Shown here piece after piece: positions 1-7,286 of a DNA stretch of 59,043 bases. The notes under the pieces were generated by a model. That model was not told the origin of the DNA and did no database searches. It was given only the letters and a program-made list of their open reading frames with translations. Both the position numbers and the translations under genes were made by a program. This DNA comes from a virus: positions 1 to 59,043 of the IMG/VR virus record IMGVR_UViG_3300028800_000013; one strand, 5' to 3'. How positions within the stretch are numbered: the stretch's first letter is position 1; each line of letters begins with the position of its first letter.

Positions 1-127
1 CGCCGCGGCGTTCAAGACGCAGATCTGCGTGTTGAAACGCGATCCGAGCTCGCCGACAAGGGGCACGTCAGCGAACGTCTCATTGCGAGCGCGGCGACCG
101 TCCGCGACCACGGTGTCGACGAGCTCA
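1..127. repeat. Terminal direct repeat, left copy (circular overlap)
   Basis: This segment is identical to the last 127 bases of the window. An exact 127-base overlap is typical of a de Bruijn graph contig that closes on itself, so it is best read as an assembly overlap and not as a biological terminal repeat. The interrupted coding frame continues correctly across the join. Confidence 0.9.
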
Positions 128-1101
128 AGTACGCCCTGAAGAAAGGCGGCATCGCCGCCACGGCCGCTGAAAGCATCGCGCGGCTGCCGGAGGAGAGTCA
201 GCGCCAGGAAGTCGCGCGCATGCTGCCCAACGGCGCGCGCGCGATCATGGGCTCGCGGGTCGAGCCAAGCGACAGCCTCGACTACTTCCCGACGCCGCCC
301 TGGGCCACACGCGCGCTCGTCGAGCACGTCATTCAGCGCTCATGGAATCTGTCCTCGCTGCGCACGCAAAGCGCCTGGGAGCCGGCCTGCGGGGAGGGCC
401 ACATCGCCGAAGTGCTGACCGAATACTTCGGCGACGTCGTTGCAACCGACATTCACGGCTACGGCTATGGCGCCGTCTCCGATTTCCTGACCGATGCACC
501 TCCGTTCGGCTTCGAAGCCGACTGGATCATCACGAATCCGCCCTTCGCAGAGAAAGCCGAGCAGTTCGTCGTCAAGGCGATCGAGCGCGCCCGGATCGGC
601 GTCGCGATGTTTCTGCGGCTGCAATGGCTCGAGACGATCGGCCGCTACGAGAACATCTTCCAGCCATTCCCGCCCGCGGTCATCGCACAGTTCGCGGAGC
701 GCGTGCCGCTCTGCAAAGGCCGCTGGGATCCTACGGGTAGCACTGCGACGGCATACCTCTGGATCGTCTGGCTGAGAGCGCGCAAGGGCCCGACCGAGTT
801 CTTCTGGATTCCGCCTGGCTGCCGCGATGCACTTTCGCGGCCGGATGACGTCGAGCGCTTCACGGCGCACCCTGTCATCAAACGGCCGAAGCCGGTCGAT
901 GGGGCCGGAATTGCAATAGACCACGACCCTGTAACCGGCGAATGCCCCGACGACGGAAAACCAGAATCCGAACCTCCGATGACCGATGACGCGGGCCGGG
1001 AAAGCTCCGCTCTCGTGAATTCTAATGAGGAGGGGAAAGACGATTTGAGCATCCCGCCATTCTTGCGCCGGAAAGCTCCTGCGGAGCCCGCCCATGGCTG
1101 A
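1..1101 (+). CDS. ParB-like nuclease / DNA methyltransferase fusion (3' part)
   Basis: This is the C-terminal part of a protein whose start lies at 58569 on the other side of the circular join. The full product is 482 residues. The part here holds the SAM-dependent methyltransferase domain, with motif I EPACGEGHIAE at about residues 242-252 and the amino-methyltransferase motif NPPF at 295-298. The ParB-like domain is at the N terminus. N6-adenine methylation is the likely reaction, inferred from the NPPF motif. ParB domains joined to methyltransferases are known in phages and are thought to help DNA targeting. The stop overlaps the next gene by 8 bases. In linear form the first codon is base 1. 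Confidence 0.8.
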   Translation, partial: RRGVQDADLRVETRSELADKGHVSERLIASAATVRDHGVDELKYALKKGGIAATAAESIARLPEESQRQEVARMLPNGARAIMGSRVEPSDSLDYFPTPPWATRALVEHVIQRSWNLSSLRTQSAWEPACGEGHIAEVLTEYFGDVVATDIHGYGYGAVSDFLTDAPPFGFEADWIITNPPFAEKAEQFVVKAIERARIGVAMFLRLQWLETIGRYENIFQPFPPAVIAQFAERVPLCKGRWDPTGSTATAYLWIVWLRARKGPTEFFWIPPGCRDALSRPDDVERFTAHPVIKRPKPVDGAGIAIDHDPVTGECPDDGKPESEPPMTDDAGRESSALVNSNEEGKDDLSIPPFLRRKAPAEPAHG

Positions 1102-2245
1102 TAAATCGAACATCGAATGGACCGACGCGACGTGGAATCCGATTGTCGGTTGCTCCATCGTCTCGCCTGGCTGCACCAACTGCTACGCCATGAAGATGGC
1201 GGCGCGGATCGAGCGCATGCGGGCACCCGAACGCCGCGGCGACGTCATCCTTCCGCATCACTACACCGCACTGACCGAGCCTTCGAAAGGTGGCCCGGTC
1301 TGGACCGGCCGCGTCAACATCTCACCCGATCACATTCTGACGCAGCCGCTTCGCTGGAAGCGCGGTCGCAAGATCTTCGTCAACAGCATGGGCGATCTCT
1401 TCCACGAGTCGATCCCAGACGAATGGATCGATCGCGTGTTCGCCGTCATGGCGCTGTGCCCGCAGCACACGTTCCAGGTGCTGACGAAGCGAGCGGATAG
1501 GATGCGCGACTATCTTACGCAGTCGTGGGGAAACCCGACCGGTGGCGCCGATGGCTTGCCAACGCATTTGGCTCAGCGGCGCATCTGGGGCGAGATGCCT
1601 CGCCTGTCGGATGCTGCGCTTGGATGCAGGCCGCCGAAGTGGCCTCTCCCCAACGTCTGGCTCGGCGTCTCAACCGAACGGCAGAAGGAAGCCGACGAGC
1701 GGATTCCGTTGCTGCTACAGACGCCGGCTGCCGTTCGATTCATTTCGGCCGAGCCGTTGCTCGGGCCGATTGATCTCGCTCCCAAGGCCGACAGCACCTA
1801 TCAGCGATTGAGTGAGTGGTACGGCCCCAACGGCTTCGATCCGACCGGATCGCAGCCGCGTCGCGAGCGCATGGCAGGCTTTTTTCCGCGTATAGACTGG
1901 GTCATCGTCGGCGGCGAGAGCGGATCGAACGCACGTCTGATGCACCCGCAATGGGCGCGTACTCTTCGCGATCAATGCGCGGCCGCGGGCACGCGGTTCT
2001 TCTTCAAGCAGTGGGGTGAATTCGCGCCGACCGAAATCAGCGTCTCGGAATGGCTGCATCAACGTGATCCACGCCGTTTAGGCGAACGCATCGCGCAACC
2101 TGACGGCACGTTCGCAGGATTTCCCGCTGCAGGCGGTGCCCGCGCAGTCGCAATGCGACGTGTTGGTAAGGCGAACGCAGGCCGTCTTCTCGACGGTCGC
2201 GAGCATAACGAATTCCCTTCGGTCGCGCGGGCGAAAGCAGCATGA
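1094..2245 (+). CDS. DUF5131 (phage Gp37/Gp68 family) protein
   Basis: This 383-residue protein begins with the IEWTDATWNP segment typical of the Gp37/Gp68 family (DUF5131). Three cysteines, C20, C27 and C30, form a CX6CX2C cluster followed by YA. That cluster resembles a radical-SAM iron-sulfur site but lacks the classical CX3CX2C spacing. The family function is unproven. It lies between two DNA methyltransferase genes and overlaps both neighbours' frames by 4-8 bases, so a link to nucleic-acid modification is a reasonable inference and nothing more. The ATG at 1094 fits the conserved N terminus. Confidence 0.8.
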   Translation: MADKSNIEWTDATWNPIVGCSIVSPGCTNCYAMKMAARIERMRAPERRGDVILPHHYTALTEPSKGGPVWTGRVNISPDHILTQPLRWKRGRKIFVNSMGDLFHESIPDEWIDRVFAVMALCPQHTFQVLTKRADRMRDYLTQSWGNPTGGADGLPTHLAQRRIWGEMPRLSDAALGCRPPKWPLPNVWLGVSTERQKEADERIPLLLQTPAAVRFISAEPLLGPIDLAPKADSTYQRLSEWYGPNGFDPTGSQPRRERMAGFFPRIDWVIVGGESGSNARLMHPQWARTLRDQCAAAGTRFFFKQWGEFAPTEISVSEWLHQRDPRRLGERIAQPDGTFAGFPAAGGARAVAMRRVGKANAGRLLDGREHNEFPSVARAKAA

Positions 2246-2508
2246 CCGACACCATCCAAACCATCCCCCGCCATCACCGATGGGAGAACGAACGCCGCAT
2301 CCCGGCGTGTGAATCTCCTGACGGCTGCGAGCGCACGGAACGCGAATGCGTCAACGGCGGCTGTGGACTGATCAAGATCACCGTGCATCCGCCGCGGGGG
2401 CTTCCGTACCGCCGCTGGCGTCATCCCGTCACTGGAAATGAATTTGATCTCGGTGCAACGCCGCCCTGCCTAGCACTACATGAGATAGAGGAAGTCAAGT
2501 TCGCATGA
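2242..2508 (+). CDS. Hypothetical cysteine-containing protein
   Basis: An 88-residue protein of unknown function, coupled to its neighbours by ATGA overlaps at both ends. It has four cysteines in a compact block (residues about 23-41) that could bind a metal. It sits between the DUF5131 gene and a DNA methyltransferase, which is the only functional hint. Confidence 0.65.
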   Translation: MTDTIQTIPRHHRWENERRIPACESPDGCERTERECVNGGCGLIKITVHPPRGLPYRRWRHPVTGNEFDLGATPPCLALHEIEEVKFA

Positions 2509-3222
2509 CTGCCCAGACAATCGAACAACTGGCCGAAGGCGTGACGCTCTATCTGGGCGACTGCAGAGAGATTCTGCCTACGCTCGGCAAGGTCGATGCA
2601 ACAGTTGCGGACCCGCCTTATGGCATCGCGTTTGTGCATGGTGCGGGTGGCGATGGCATTGGGGGGGGGGCGCTACGTCTCAAAATTCAACGGTGTAGCG
2701 ATTTCTGGCGACGAAGAGCCATTCGACCCCAAGCCGTTCCTGGAAATTGCGCCAGTGACCGTCCTATTCGGTGCCAATCACTACGCGGACAAACTCCCAC
2801 CAGCGTCAAAATGGCTAGTCTGGGACAAGCGCAAGGGATTTACCCGCAACGATTTTGCGGACTGCGAACTCGCTTGGACGAACAAGGGCGGCGTTGCGCG
2901 GCTGATCAACCATTACTGGAACGGAATGATGCGCGATTCCGAAAGAGGAATTCCGCGCGTTCATCCGACGCAAAAGCCCATCGCGGTCATGGAATGGGTA
3001 CTTCGGGAAGTGACCGAGGATGGTCAAGTTATCCTCGATCCCTTCATGGGATCCGGCACAACCGGAGTCGCCGCCGTCAAGCTCGGCCGCAAGTTCATCG
3101 GCATCGAGATCGAGCCCAAGTACTTCGACATCGCCTGCCGCCGCATCTCCGATGCGCTGAAGCAGCCAGACATGTTCATCGAGCGCCCCGCGCCGGTAAA
3201 GCAGGAGGCGCTTGATCTATGA
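2505..3222 (+). CDS. Beta-class DNA methyltransferase, frameshifted at poly-G
   Basis: The frame opened at 2505 carries the catalytic motif DPPY (residues 36-39) and then leaves frame at a run of ten G at 2661-2670. The frame ending at 3222 continues the protein, with HPTQKP and the SAM-binding FMGSGTTG. The motif order (IV before I) marks a beta-class N4-cytosine or N6-adenine methyltransferase. Nine G would give one 238-residue protein; ten G give a truncated one with a nonsense tail to 3215. The run could be a phase-variation switch, an inactivating mutation or an assembly error. The domain assignment is firm, the expression state is not. Confidence 0.8.
2661..2670 (+). repeat. G10 homopolymer at the methyltransferase frameshift
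   Basis: Ten consecutive G residues lie exactly where the methyltransferase coding frame jumps by one base. Such tracts gain and lose bases by slippage during replication, and they are also hard to sequence. Confidence 0.9.
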
Positions 3223-3449
3223 CCGTCCCCGGCCTCAAAAATTGCGAAGACATCTTCCGCGAAGCTGAGCGGTATCATCCCGATCTGATGGAGCCATGGT
3301 CTGCGCGCGTTGCGGAGGCAGCGGACGCTCGCGAACGCCTGTCGATCATGCGCCAAGGTCTCGCGGCCACGTTCCGGCAGCGCTGGCCGATGTCGCCCGG
3401 GCATTCGTGGCTGGCGGATCAACGGCCGCGCGAAACGGTGCCTGCATGA
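3219..3449 (+). CDS. Hypothetical protein
   Basis: A 76-residue protein with no recognised domain. It begins inside the end of the methyltransferase gene (ATGA overlap) and its own stop overlaps the next start, so it belongs to the same translationally coupled early operon. Confidence 0.6.
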   Translation: MTVPGLKNCEDIFREAERYHPDLMEPWSARVAEAADARERLSIMRQGLAATFRQRWPMSPGHSWLADQRPRETVPA

Positions 3450-4003
3450 GCGCGCTCGGCCACCTCATCGATTCCGCGGTCGCAACCGCGATATCCGAAC
3501 ATCCCAAGTTGTTCGATCCGAAACAGGTCGAAAAGGCGCAGCGCATCCTTGTCCGCGAAATTATGAAATCGCTCGTGCGCGAACCGAACAAGGATGGCGA
3601 GGAAGCGGGAAAGGACGAAGCCACGCCAGCCACCACGCAATTCGTGCCAGCCGATGATCCGCGCGCCTTGGGCTATACCGCGCTGCGCTCGGTTGCCGGC
3701 GCGCTGGCGCCGCGTCGCATGGGCGATGGCTCTGTCTACGTCCCCGCGCAGGCGCAAGGCGAATGCGTCAAGGCCTTCGCCGTTATGTCCCCGCGGTCCG
3801 AATGGCCGTTCGTTTCCGACCGACGACAACTGATCGCCTGGCGCGAGTTCTTTTCCGAAATCCTTCCCGACGTGACCCGTCGCGACATTTCAGAAACAAA
3901 AAACGGCGTCGTTGGCGCACATCTGCCGTGGGTGTGGCCTCCGTCGAAAACCGGCCGCACCTACGATTCCGATGCTAAGCATGAAAGTGAGACTGCCGCG
4001 TGA
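3446..4003 (+). CDS. Hypothetical protein
   Basis: A 185-residue protein of unknown function. The frame is open further upstream to 3296, but the ATG at 3446 overlaps the previous stop as ATGA, the pattern used throughout this operon, so that start is preferred. The protein is mostly polar, with no membrane segment. It directly precedes the putative replication initiator and overlaps it by 4 bases. Confidence 0.65.
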   Translation: MSALGHLIDSAVATAISEHPKLFDPKQVEKAQRILVREIMKSLVREPNKDGEEAGKDEATPATTQFVPADDPRALGYTALRSVAGALAPRRMGDGSVYVPAQAQGECVKAFAVMSPRSEWPFVSDRRQLIAWREFFSEILPDVTRRDISETKNGVVGAHLPWVWPPSKTGRTYDSDAKHESETAA

Positions 4004-4971
4004 CCGACGACCGCCGCTATTCGATCATTCCGGCGCGGTCGGTCACAGACCCGCGTTTGGAGGGGCGCGACCTTCAGGTCGTGTGTTTCCTCGGGATGCA
4101 CACGAATAAGCTCGGATGGTGTTTCCTGAGCCAGGGCACGATCGCCGAAAAACTTCGCTGCAGCCGTTCGACCGTTCAGCGGTCTCTCGTGCGTTTGATC
4201 GATGCTGGATATGTGCAGACTCGCGACTTCACCGGTTCGCGTCCCCATGCGTGTCACGCATACCGCGTAATTTTGGACTTCGACGACCCCGATCTTAACC
4301 CGCCTGAGTACCATGTCGGCGGAAGCGAGGAAGACGGGGGGTGCCCGCCAGTGGGCACCTCGTCCGAGGTGCAGCACAGGCGGGCAGAGGTGCCCATCCA
4401 TGCACGGGCACCTGACCCGCCCGAGGTGCCCACACATACGTGGGCACATAACGACCAAGACTCTGGTGGTGGTAGTGGTGGTTACGCGCGCGCGCGCGAG
4501 GCGTGTTCGATCTCGGAAGAGGCACACGCTCTGGCGACCGAGATTGCCGTCATCGCCGGCCATGATCCGGAATTCCTACCGCCACGCTGGATGAGCGATG
4601 GCCCAGCCATGCGCGTGCAGATGATGCTCGATCGCGGATGGCAACCCACGATGATGCGGGACACGGCCAAGGCCATCATGGGCGCGAAGCGCGACGGACC
4701 GCCGGGCACGATCCGTTATTTCGAGAAGCCATTCGCCCGCGCGCACTCCGATCAATCGCAACCCGTTCCACTTCCGACTGTCGACCCGACAACTTCGGAC
4801 CATAGCAATGCTCGAAAAACTAAAAGTACCGATGGTTGGCAGCAGTCGCGAGATCGCTTCCGTGGAGCGCTCGGCCGGCTGCAGCGAGCCATCGATGTCG
4901 CCGAACCAGCTGGAAGCGGCGAAACAGGTGAACCGCCTCTTCTCCCTATTGCCGCCGCAGGACGTCGGTGA
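4000..4971 (+). CDS. Helix-turn-helix replication initiation-like protein
   Basis: This 323-residue protein starts with a winged-helix type domain; the HTH lies near residues 44-74 (SQGTIAEKLRCSRSTVQRSL). The layout resembles phage O-like or replisome-organiser proteins: an N-terminal DNA-binding domain, a variable linker and a C-terminal domain. The linker (about residues 110-165) is low complexity and is encoded by a cluster of GGTGCCC/GGGCACC repeats, like the lambda origin inside gene O. Its last 164 bases overlap the next gene in another frame. The HTH is clear. The replication role is inferred from architecture and from the next gene, which would fit a loader or helper. Confidence 0.6.
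   Translation: MTDDRRYSIIPARSVTDPRLEGRDLQVVCFLGMHTNKLGWCFLSQGTIAEKLRCSRSTVQRSLVRLIDAGYVQTRDFTGSRPHACHAYRVILDFDDPDLNPPEYHVGGSEEDGGCPPVGTSSEVQHRRAEVPIHARAPDPPEVPTHTWAHNDQDSGGGSGGYARAREACSISEEAHALATEIAVIAGHDPEFLPPRWMSDGPAMRVQMMLDRGWQPTMMRDTAKAIMGAKRDGPPGTIRYFEKPFARAHSDQSQPVPLPTVDPTTSDHSNARKTKSTDGWQQSRDRFRGALGRLQRAIDVAEPAGSGETGEPPLLPIAAAGRR
4340..4447. other. Candidate replication origin: iteron-like inverted repeats
   Basis: Seven copies of a GGTGCCC-type motif occur in alternating orientation: 4340 GGTGCCC, 4353 GGGCACCTC, 4366 GAGGTGC, 4387 GAGGTGCCCA, 4406 GGGCACCT, 4423 GAGGTGCCCA and 4441 TGGGCAC. They form about three dyads inside the HTH gene. A short alternating CG tract follows near 4485-4498. 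This organisation matches phage origins embedded in their initiator gene. Biased codon use in a repetitive linker is the alternative explanation. Confidence 0.45.
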
Positions 4972-5293
4972 TCCGGAAGCTTTCCTGAGTGCAGTGATCG
5001 CGCTGTTTTCCGAGCATGCGCCGCATGTCATGGACAAGGCGGTGATCGAGATCGCGAAGCGCAGCGACCGTCCGACCATCCGCACCGTCGCGCAAGTTCT
5101 CGACGATATCGATGATCGTGCGCGCGAGCGCGAACAGATTGCAAATCGCCTGCCGCCGCCTCGCGATCCGCCGCGCTCTCCGGAACAGCAGGCGCGCATC
5201 GATGCGCTCGTCGCCGACACCAGGCGGAAATTTGGAATTCCGCCCGAAGGCCTCGGGCGAAAGCGCACCGGCAATCTTCAAAAAACAGGGTGA
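4808..5293 (+). CDS. Hypothetical protein, possible replication partner
   Basis: A 161-residue protein that begins within the 3' end of the HTH gene. An internal ATG at 4895 would shorten the overlap to 77 bases and starts nearer the well-structured part (NQLEAAKQVNRLFSLLP). The protein is helical, with the segment RPTIRTVAQVLDDI and a charged C terminus. Position after an O-like initiator suggests a helper of replication, but no helicase-loader Walker motif is visible. Confidence 0.55.
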   Translation: MLEKLKVPMVGSSREIASVERSAGCSEPSMSPNQLEAAKQVNRLFSLLPPQDVGDPEAFLSAVIALFSEHAPHVMDKAVIEIAKRSDRPTIRTVAQVLDDIDDRAREREQIANRLPPPRDPPRSPEQQARIDALVADTRRKFGIPPEGLGRKRTGNLQKTG

Positions 5294-5299
5294 ACGCCA

Positions 5300-5989
5300 A
5301 TGCTCGCGAAAACGGGGGACACGATGCTGAAGGACGATGCCGAATTCAGGCGTGCGGCCGAGCTTGCGTTGTCGAAGGCCGCCGAGCGCGATGCGCGGCT
5401 GATCAAGCCGCAGAGCGAGGGCGATCCTACCTGGTACGTCGTTCGGGCTGTCGGCAAGTCGGACGATGCCGCGATCGATGGGCTTAATCGGCTGGACATC
5501 GAGACCTACTATCCGCAGGTCATGCAGATGCGGCCTGTGCAACGCAAACTGCTGTCGGCCGCACAGCGCCGCTCAGGCATCGTGATCAAGAAGCCGCAAC
5601 TCGGTCCGCTGTTTCCGCGCTACATCTTCGCCCGCTTCGGCATGGCACGCGCGAGTTGGCGCGACGTGTTCAAGATCGCCGGCGTCGGCGGCATGCTGTG
5701 CGAAGGCGATCTTCCGGTCCGGGTGACCGACGACCTGATCGGCGCGATCAGATCCCGTGAAAGCAACGGCGCTGTGCCCGGTTCGGTCACTCTGCGAGCC
5801 GTGTTCAAGGTCGGAGACAAGGTTACGGTCACGGATGGCGTCTTCGCCTCGTTCCCCGGTGTTGTGGAGAAAGGCATCGACTGCCCCATCGAGGACATTG
5901 ACCCGGACACCCGAATCAAAGTTGCTGTTCACATCTTCGGACGTGCCACTCCTGTCGAGCTGGAAGTGTGGCAAGTCTCCAAGCGCTAG
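5300..5989 (+). CDS. NusG-like transcription antitermination protein
   Basis: This 229-residue protein has the two NusG domains. An NGN-like region begins at WYVVRAVG (residues 45-52) and includes the hallmark LFPRYIFA (104-111). A C-terminal KOW motif is formed by FKVGDKVTVTDG (169-180) and the following FPGVV. NusG paralogues such as RfaH and LoaP bind RNA polymerase and suppress pausing or termination. It is the last gene of the early operon and stands directly before two intrinsic terminators and the late genes, so it may let polymerase read into the late operon. The regulatory target is inferred from position. Confidence 0.85.
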   Translation: MLAKTGDTMLKDDAEFRRAAELALSKAAERDARLIKPQSEGDPTWYVVRAVGKSDDAAIDGLNRLDIETYYPQVMQMRPVQRKLLSAAQRRSGIVIKKPQLGPLFPRYIFARFGMARASWRDVFKIAGVGGMLCEGDLPVRVTDDLIGAIRSRESNGAVPGSVTLRAVFKVGDKVTVTDGVFASFPGVVEKGIDCPIEDIDPDTRIKVAVHIFGRATPVELEVWQVSKR

Positions 5990-6058
5990 AACGCCAGCCA
6001 CCCTTACAGCCACCCCGCAGCCACCTGATGGTCACGTGGAGTGCAGCGCACGCTCTCA

Positions 6059-6083
6059 AGCCCGGCCATCGCGCCGGGCTTTG
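6059..6083 (+). terminator. Intrinsic terminator 1 after the NusG-like gene
   Basis: AGCCCGGC at 6059-6066 pairs with GCCGGGCT at 6073-6080 around a six-base loop, and TTTG follows. It sits 70 bases past the NusG-like stop codon, at the end of the early operon. Confidence 0.65.
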
Positions 6084-6149
6084 TCGTTCATAGGGTATGC
6101 GGTAGCGAGAGTTACCGCTGCCTTCCTTGGGCGTTTCCTCCCTAGACTT

Positions 6150-6186
6150 GGGCTGCTCGCCGTCAACCGGCCGAGCGGCCCTTTTT
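6150..6186 (+). terminator. Intrinsic terminator 2 before the late operon
   Basis: GGGCTGCTCG (6150-6159) pairs with CGAGCGGCCC (6172-6181) with one G-T wobble, followed directly by TTTTT (6182-6186). The HNH gene begins only three bases later, so late transcription must either start inside this region or pass through the terminator. Confidence 0.7.
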
Positions 6187-6188
6187 GT

Positions 6189-6527
6189 ATGGGCTTCAAG
6201 CTTCAGGCACGAGGGCAGAAGCTACGTCCTTCCACCCGCTCGCATGTGACGATCAGCCCGAAGAAGGCGGACCCGTTCTATCAGTCGCCGGAATGGAAGG
6301 CGCTGATGCGCGCCGTCATCAAGGCGCGCGGACGCCGGTGTGAGGATCCAAAGCATGATCCTGTTCGTCCTCGCGATGGCATCCGGCTCTTCGGCGACCA
6401 CATCAAAGAACTCAAGGACGGCGGCGCCCCGCTCGATCCCCATAACGTTCTGCTCCGCTGTGGCTCCTGCCACACTCGGAAGACGACGGCCGAACGAGCC
6501 AAGCGGCTCGGTCTCGTCCAGGGGTAG
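6189..6527 (+). CDS. HNH endonuclease, packaging-associated
   Basis: A 112-residue HNH nuclease. Zinc-type cysteines are C51 and CXXC at 91-94. The catalytic core is GDH (D70, H71) followed by N86 and H95. An HNH gene immediately before terS, terL and portal is the standard order in HK97-like cos phages, where the protein assists terminase in cutting DNA during packaging. The ATG at 6189 was chosen because the domain starts there; the upstream open frame covers the two terminators. No clear ribosome binding site is visible because the start adjoins the terminator T-run. Confidence 0.85.
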   Translation: MGFKLQARGQKLRPSTRSHVTISPKKADPFYQSPEWKALMRAVIKARGRRCEDPKHDPVRPRDGIRLFGDHIKELKDGGAPLDPHNVLLRCGSCHTRKTTAERAKRLGLVQG

Positions 6528-6644
6528 GGGGGGGTAAATCTTTGGGCCGCTTAGGGGCCCCGACCGCATGGGTGTCACGCGCGCAAAAAATTTTGGCCGG
6601 GCCATAGGTTTGATTAGCGCGTCAGAAATCAAAGAATTCAAACG
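6528..6644. other. Noncoding gap between HNH and terS, candidate cos region
   Basis: This 117-base gap starts with a G8 run (6527-6534), contains the perfect palindrome GGGGCCCC (6554-6561) and a short AT-rich stretch near 6585-6640. In HK97-like phages cos lies beside the HNH and terminase genes, so this is the likeliest place for the packaging site. No cos sequence can be proven by eye. Confidence 0.3.
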
Positions 6645-7286
6645 ATGGGTGCGAGTGAGCAGAAAACAGCGAAGGACGGCAGTCGAAGGGGCGGCGCGCG
6701 CAAGGGCGCTGGCCGCAAGCCCAAGCGTGCGTCTTCGCCGACGGCCATCAATGAGGTCGACCTTAAGGCGGCGATGACGGCGCCAGCGCCGGCCGAGATC
6801 GAGTCTGCTGTCGACGGGCAGTGGCGGCAGTCGCTGGAAGGCCTGAAGAACATCATGCTGCACGCCGGCAGTGACACGGCGCGCATTGCGGCGGCAAAGG
6901 AAGTCCTCGATCGCGGGTACGGCAAGCCTGCCGTCGAAATCGGCGGCGATGGCGCGCTACCGATGCTGCCGTTCATGGCCGCACCGAGCCTGGCGCCGTC
7001 GACAACGGCGACGATGCGCGCGGAAGCGCAGAAGTACGCGAACCTGGCCGTGCTCGTGCTGCGCAAGATCGCGGAGAACAGTTTGAGCGAGACGGCGCGC
7101 GTTGCCGCGCATCGTGCGCTGATCGAACGTGAGTGCGGCACGGTCGGCACGGCGAAGATGCCGGACGAACGCCGCGAGCAGCCGCTCGGCAAAAAGGAAC
7201 AGGCGCAGCGCGCGGCAGCTGCGGCGGCAACGGGCCGGTTCGCTACGCCGACGCCGCCGCGGCATAACCAGGAAGCCGTGCAGTGA
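6645..7286 (+). CDS. terS: Terminase small subunit
   Basis: A 213-residue protein with the basic N-terminal segment GGARKGAGRKPKR common in phage small terminase subunits, followed by a helical DNA-binding region. It would recognise the packaging site and hand DNA to TerL. The terL GTG start overlaps its stop. The identification rests on position and the N-terminal pattern more than on a diagnostic motif. Confidence 0.75.
   Translation: MGASEQKTAKDGSRRGGARKGAGRKPKRASSPTAINEVDLKAAMTAPAPAEIESAVDGQWRQSLEGLKNIMLHAGSDTARIAAAKEVLDRGYGKPAVEIGGDGALPMLPFMAAPSLAPSTTATMRAEAQKYANLAVLVLRKIAENSLSETARVAAHRALIERECGTVGTAKMPDERREQPLGKKEQAQRAAAAAATGRFATPTPPRHNQEAVQ

Noticed and set aside
1-127. Biological terminal redundancy
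   Set aside because: The repeat length equals a common assembler k value and lies inside a gene. Packaging ends would be expected near the terminase genes.
2596-3222. An independent methyltransferase starting at 2596
   Set aside because: It would lack the catalytic DPPY motif, which lies in the other frame. The two pieces are one split gene.
3296-3445. Longer N terminus for the gene at 3446
   Set aside because: This part overlaps the preceding gene entirely and has shadow composition. The ATGA overlap at 3446 fits the operon style.
5757-6188. Longer N terminus for the HNH gene
   Set aside because: It would run through the end of the NusG gene and both terminators.
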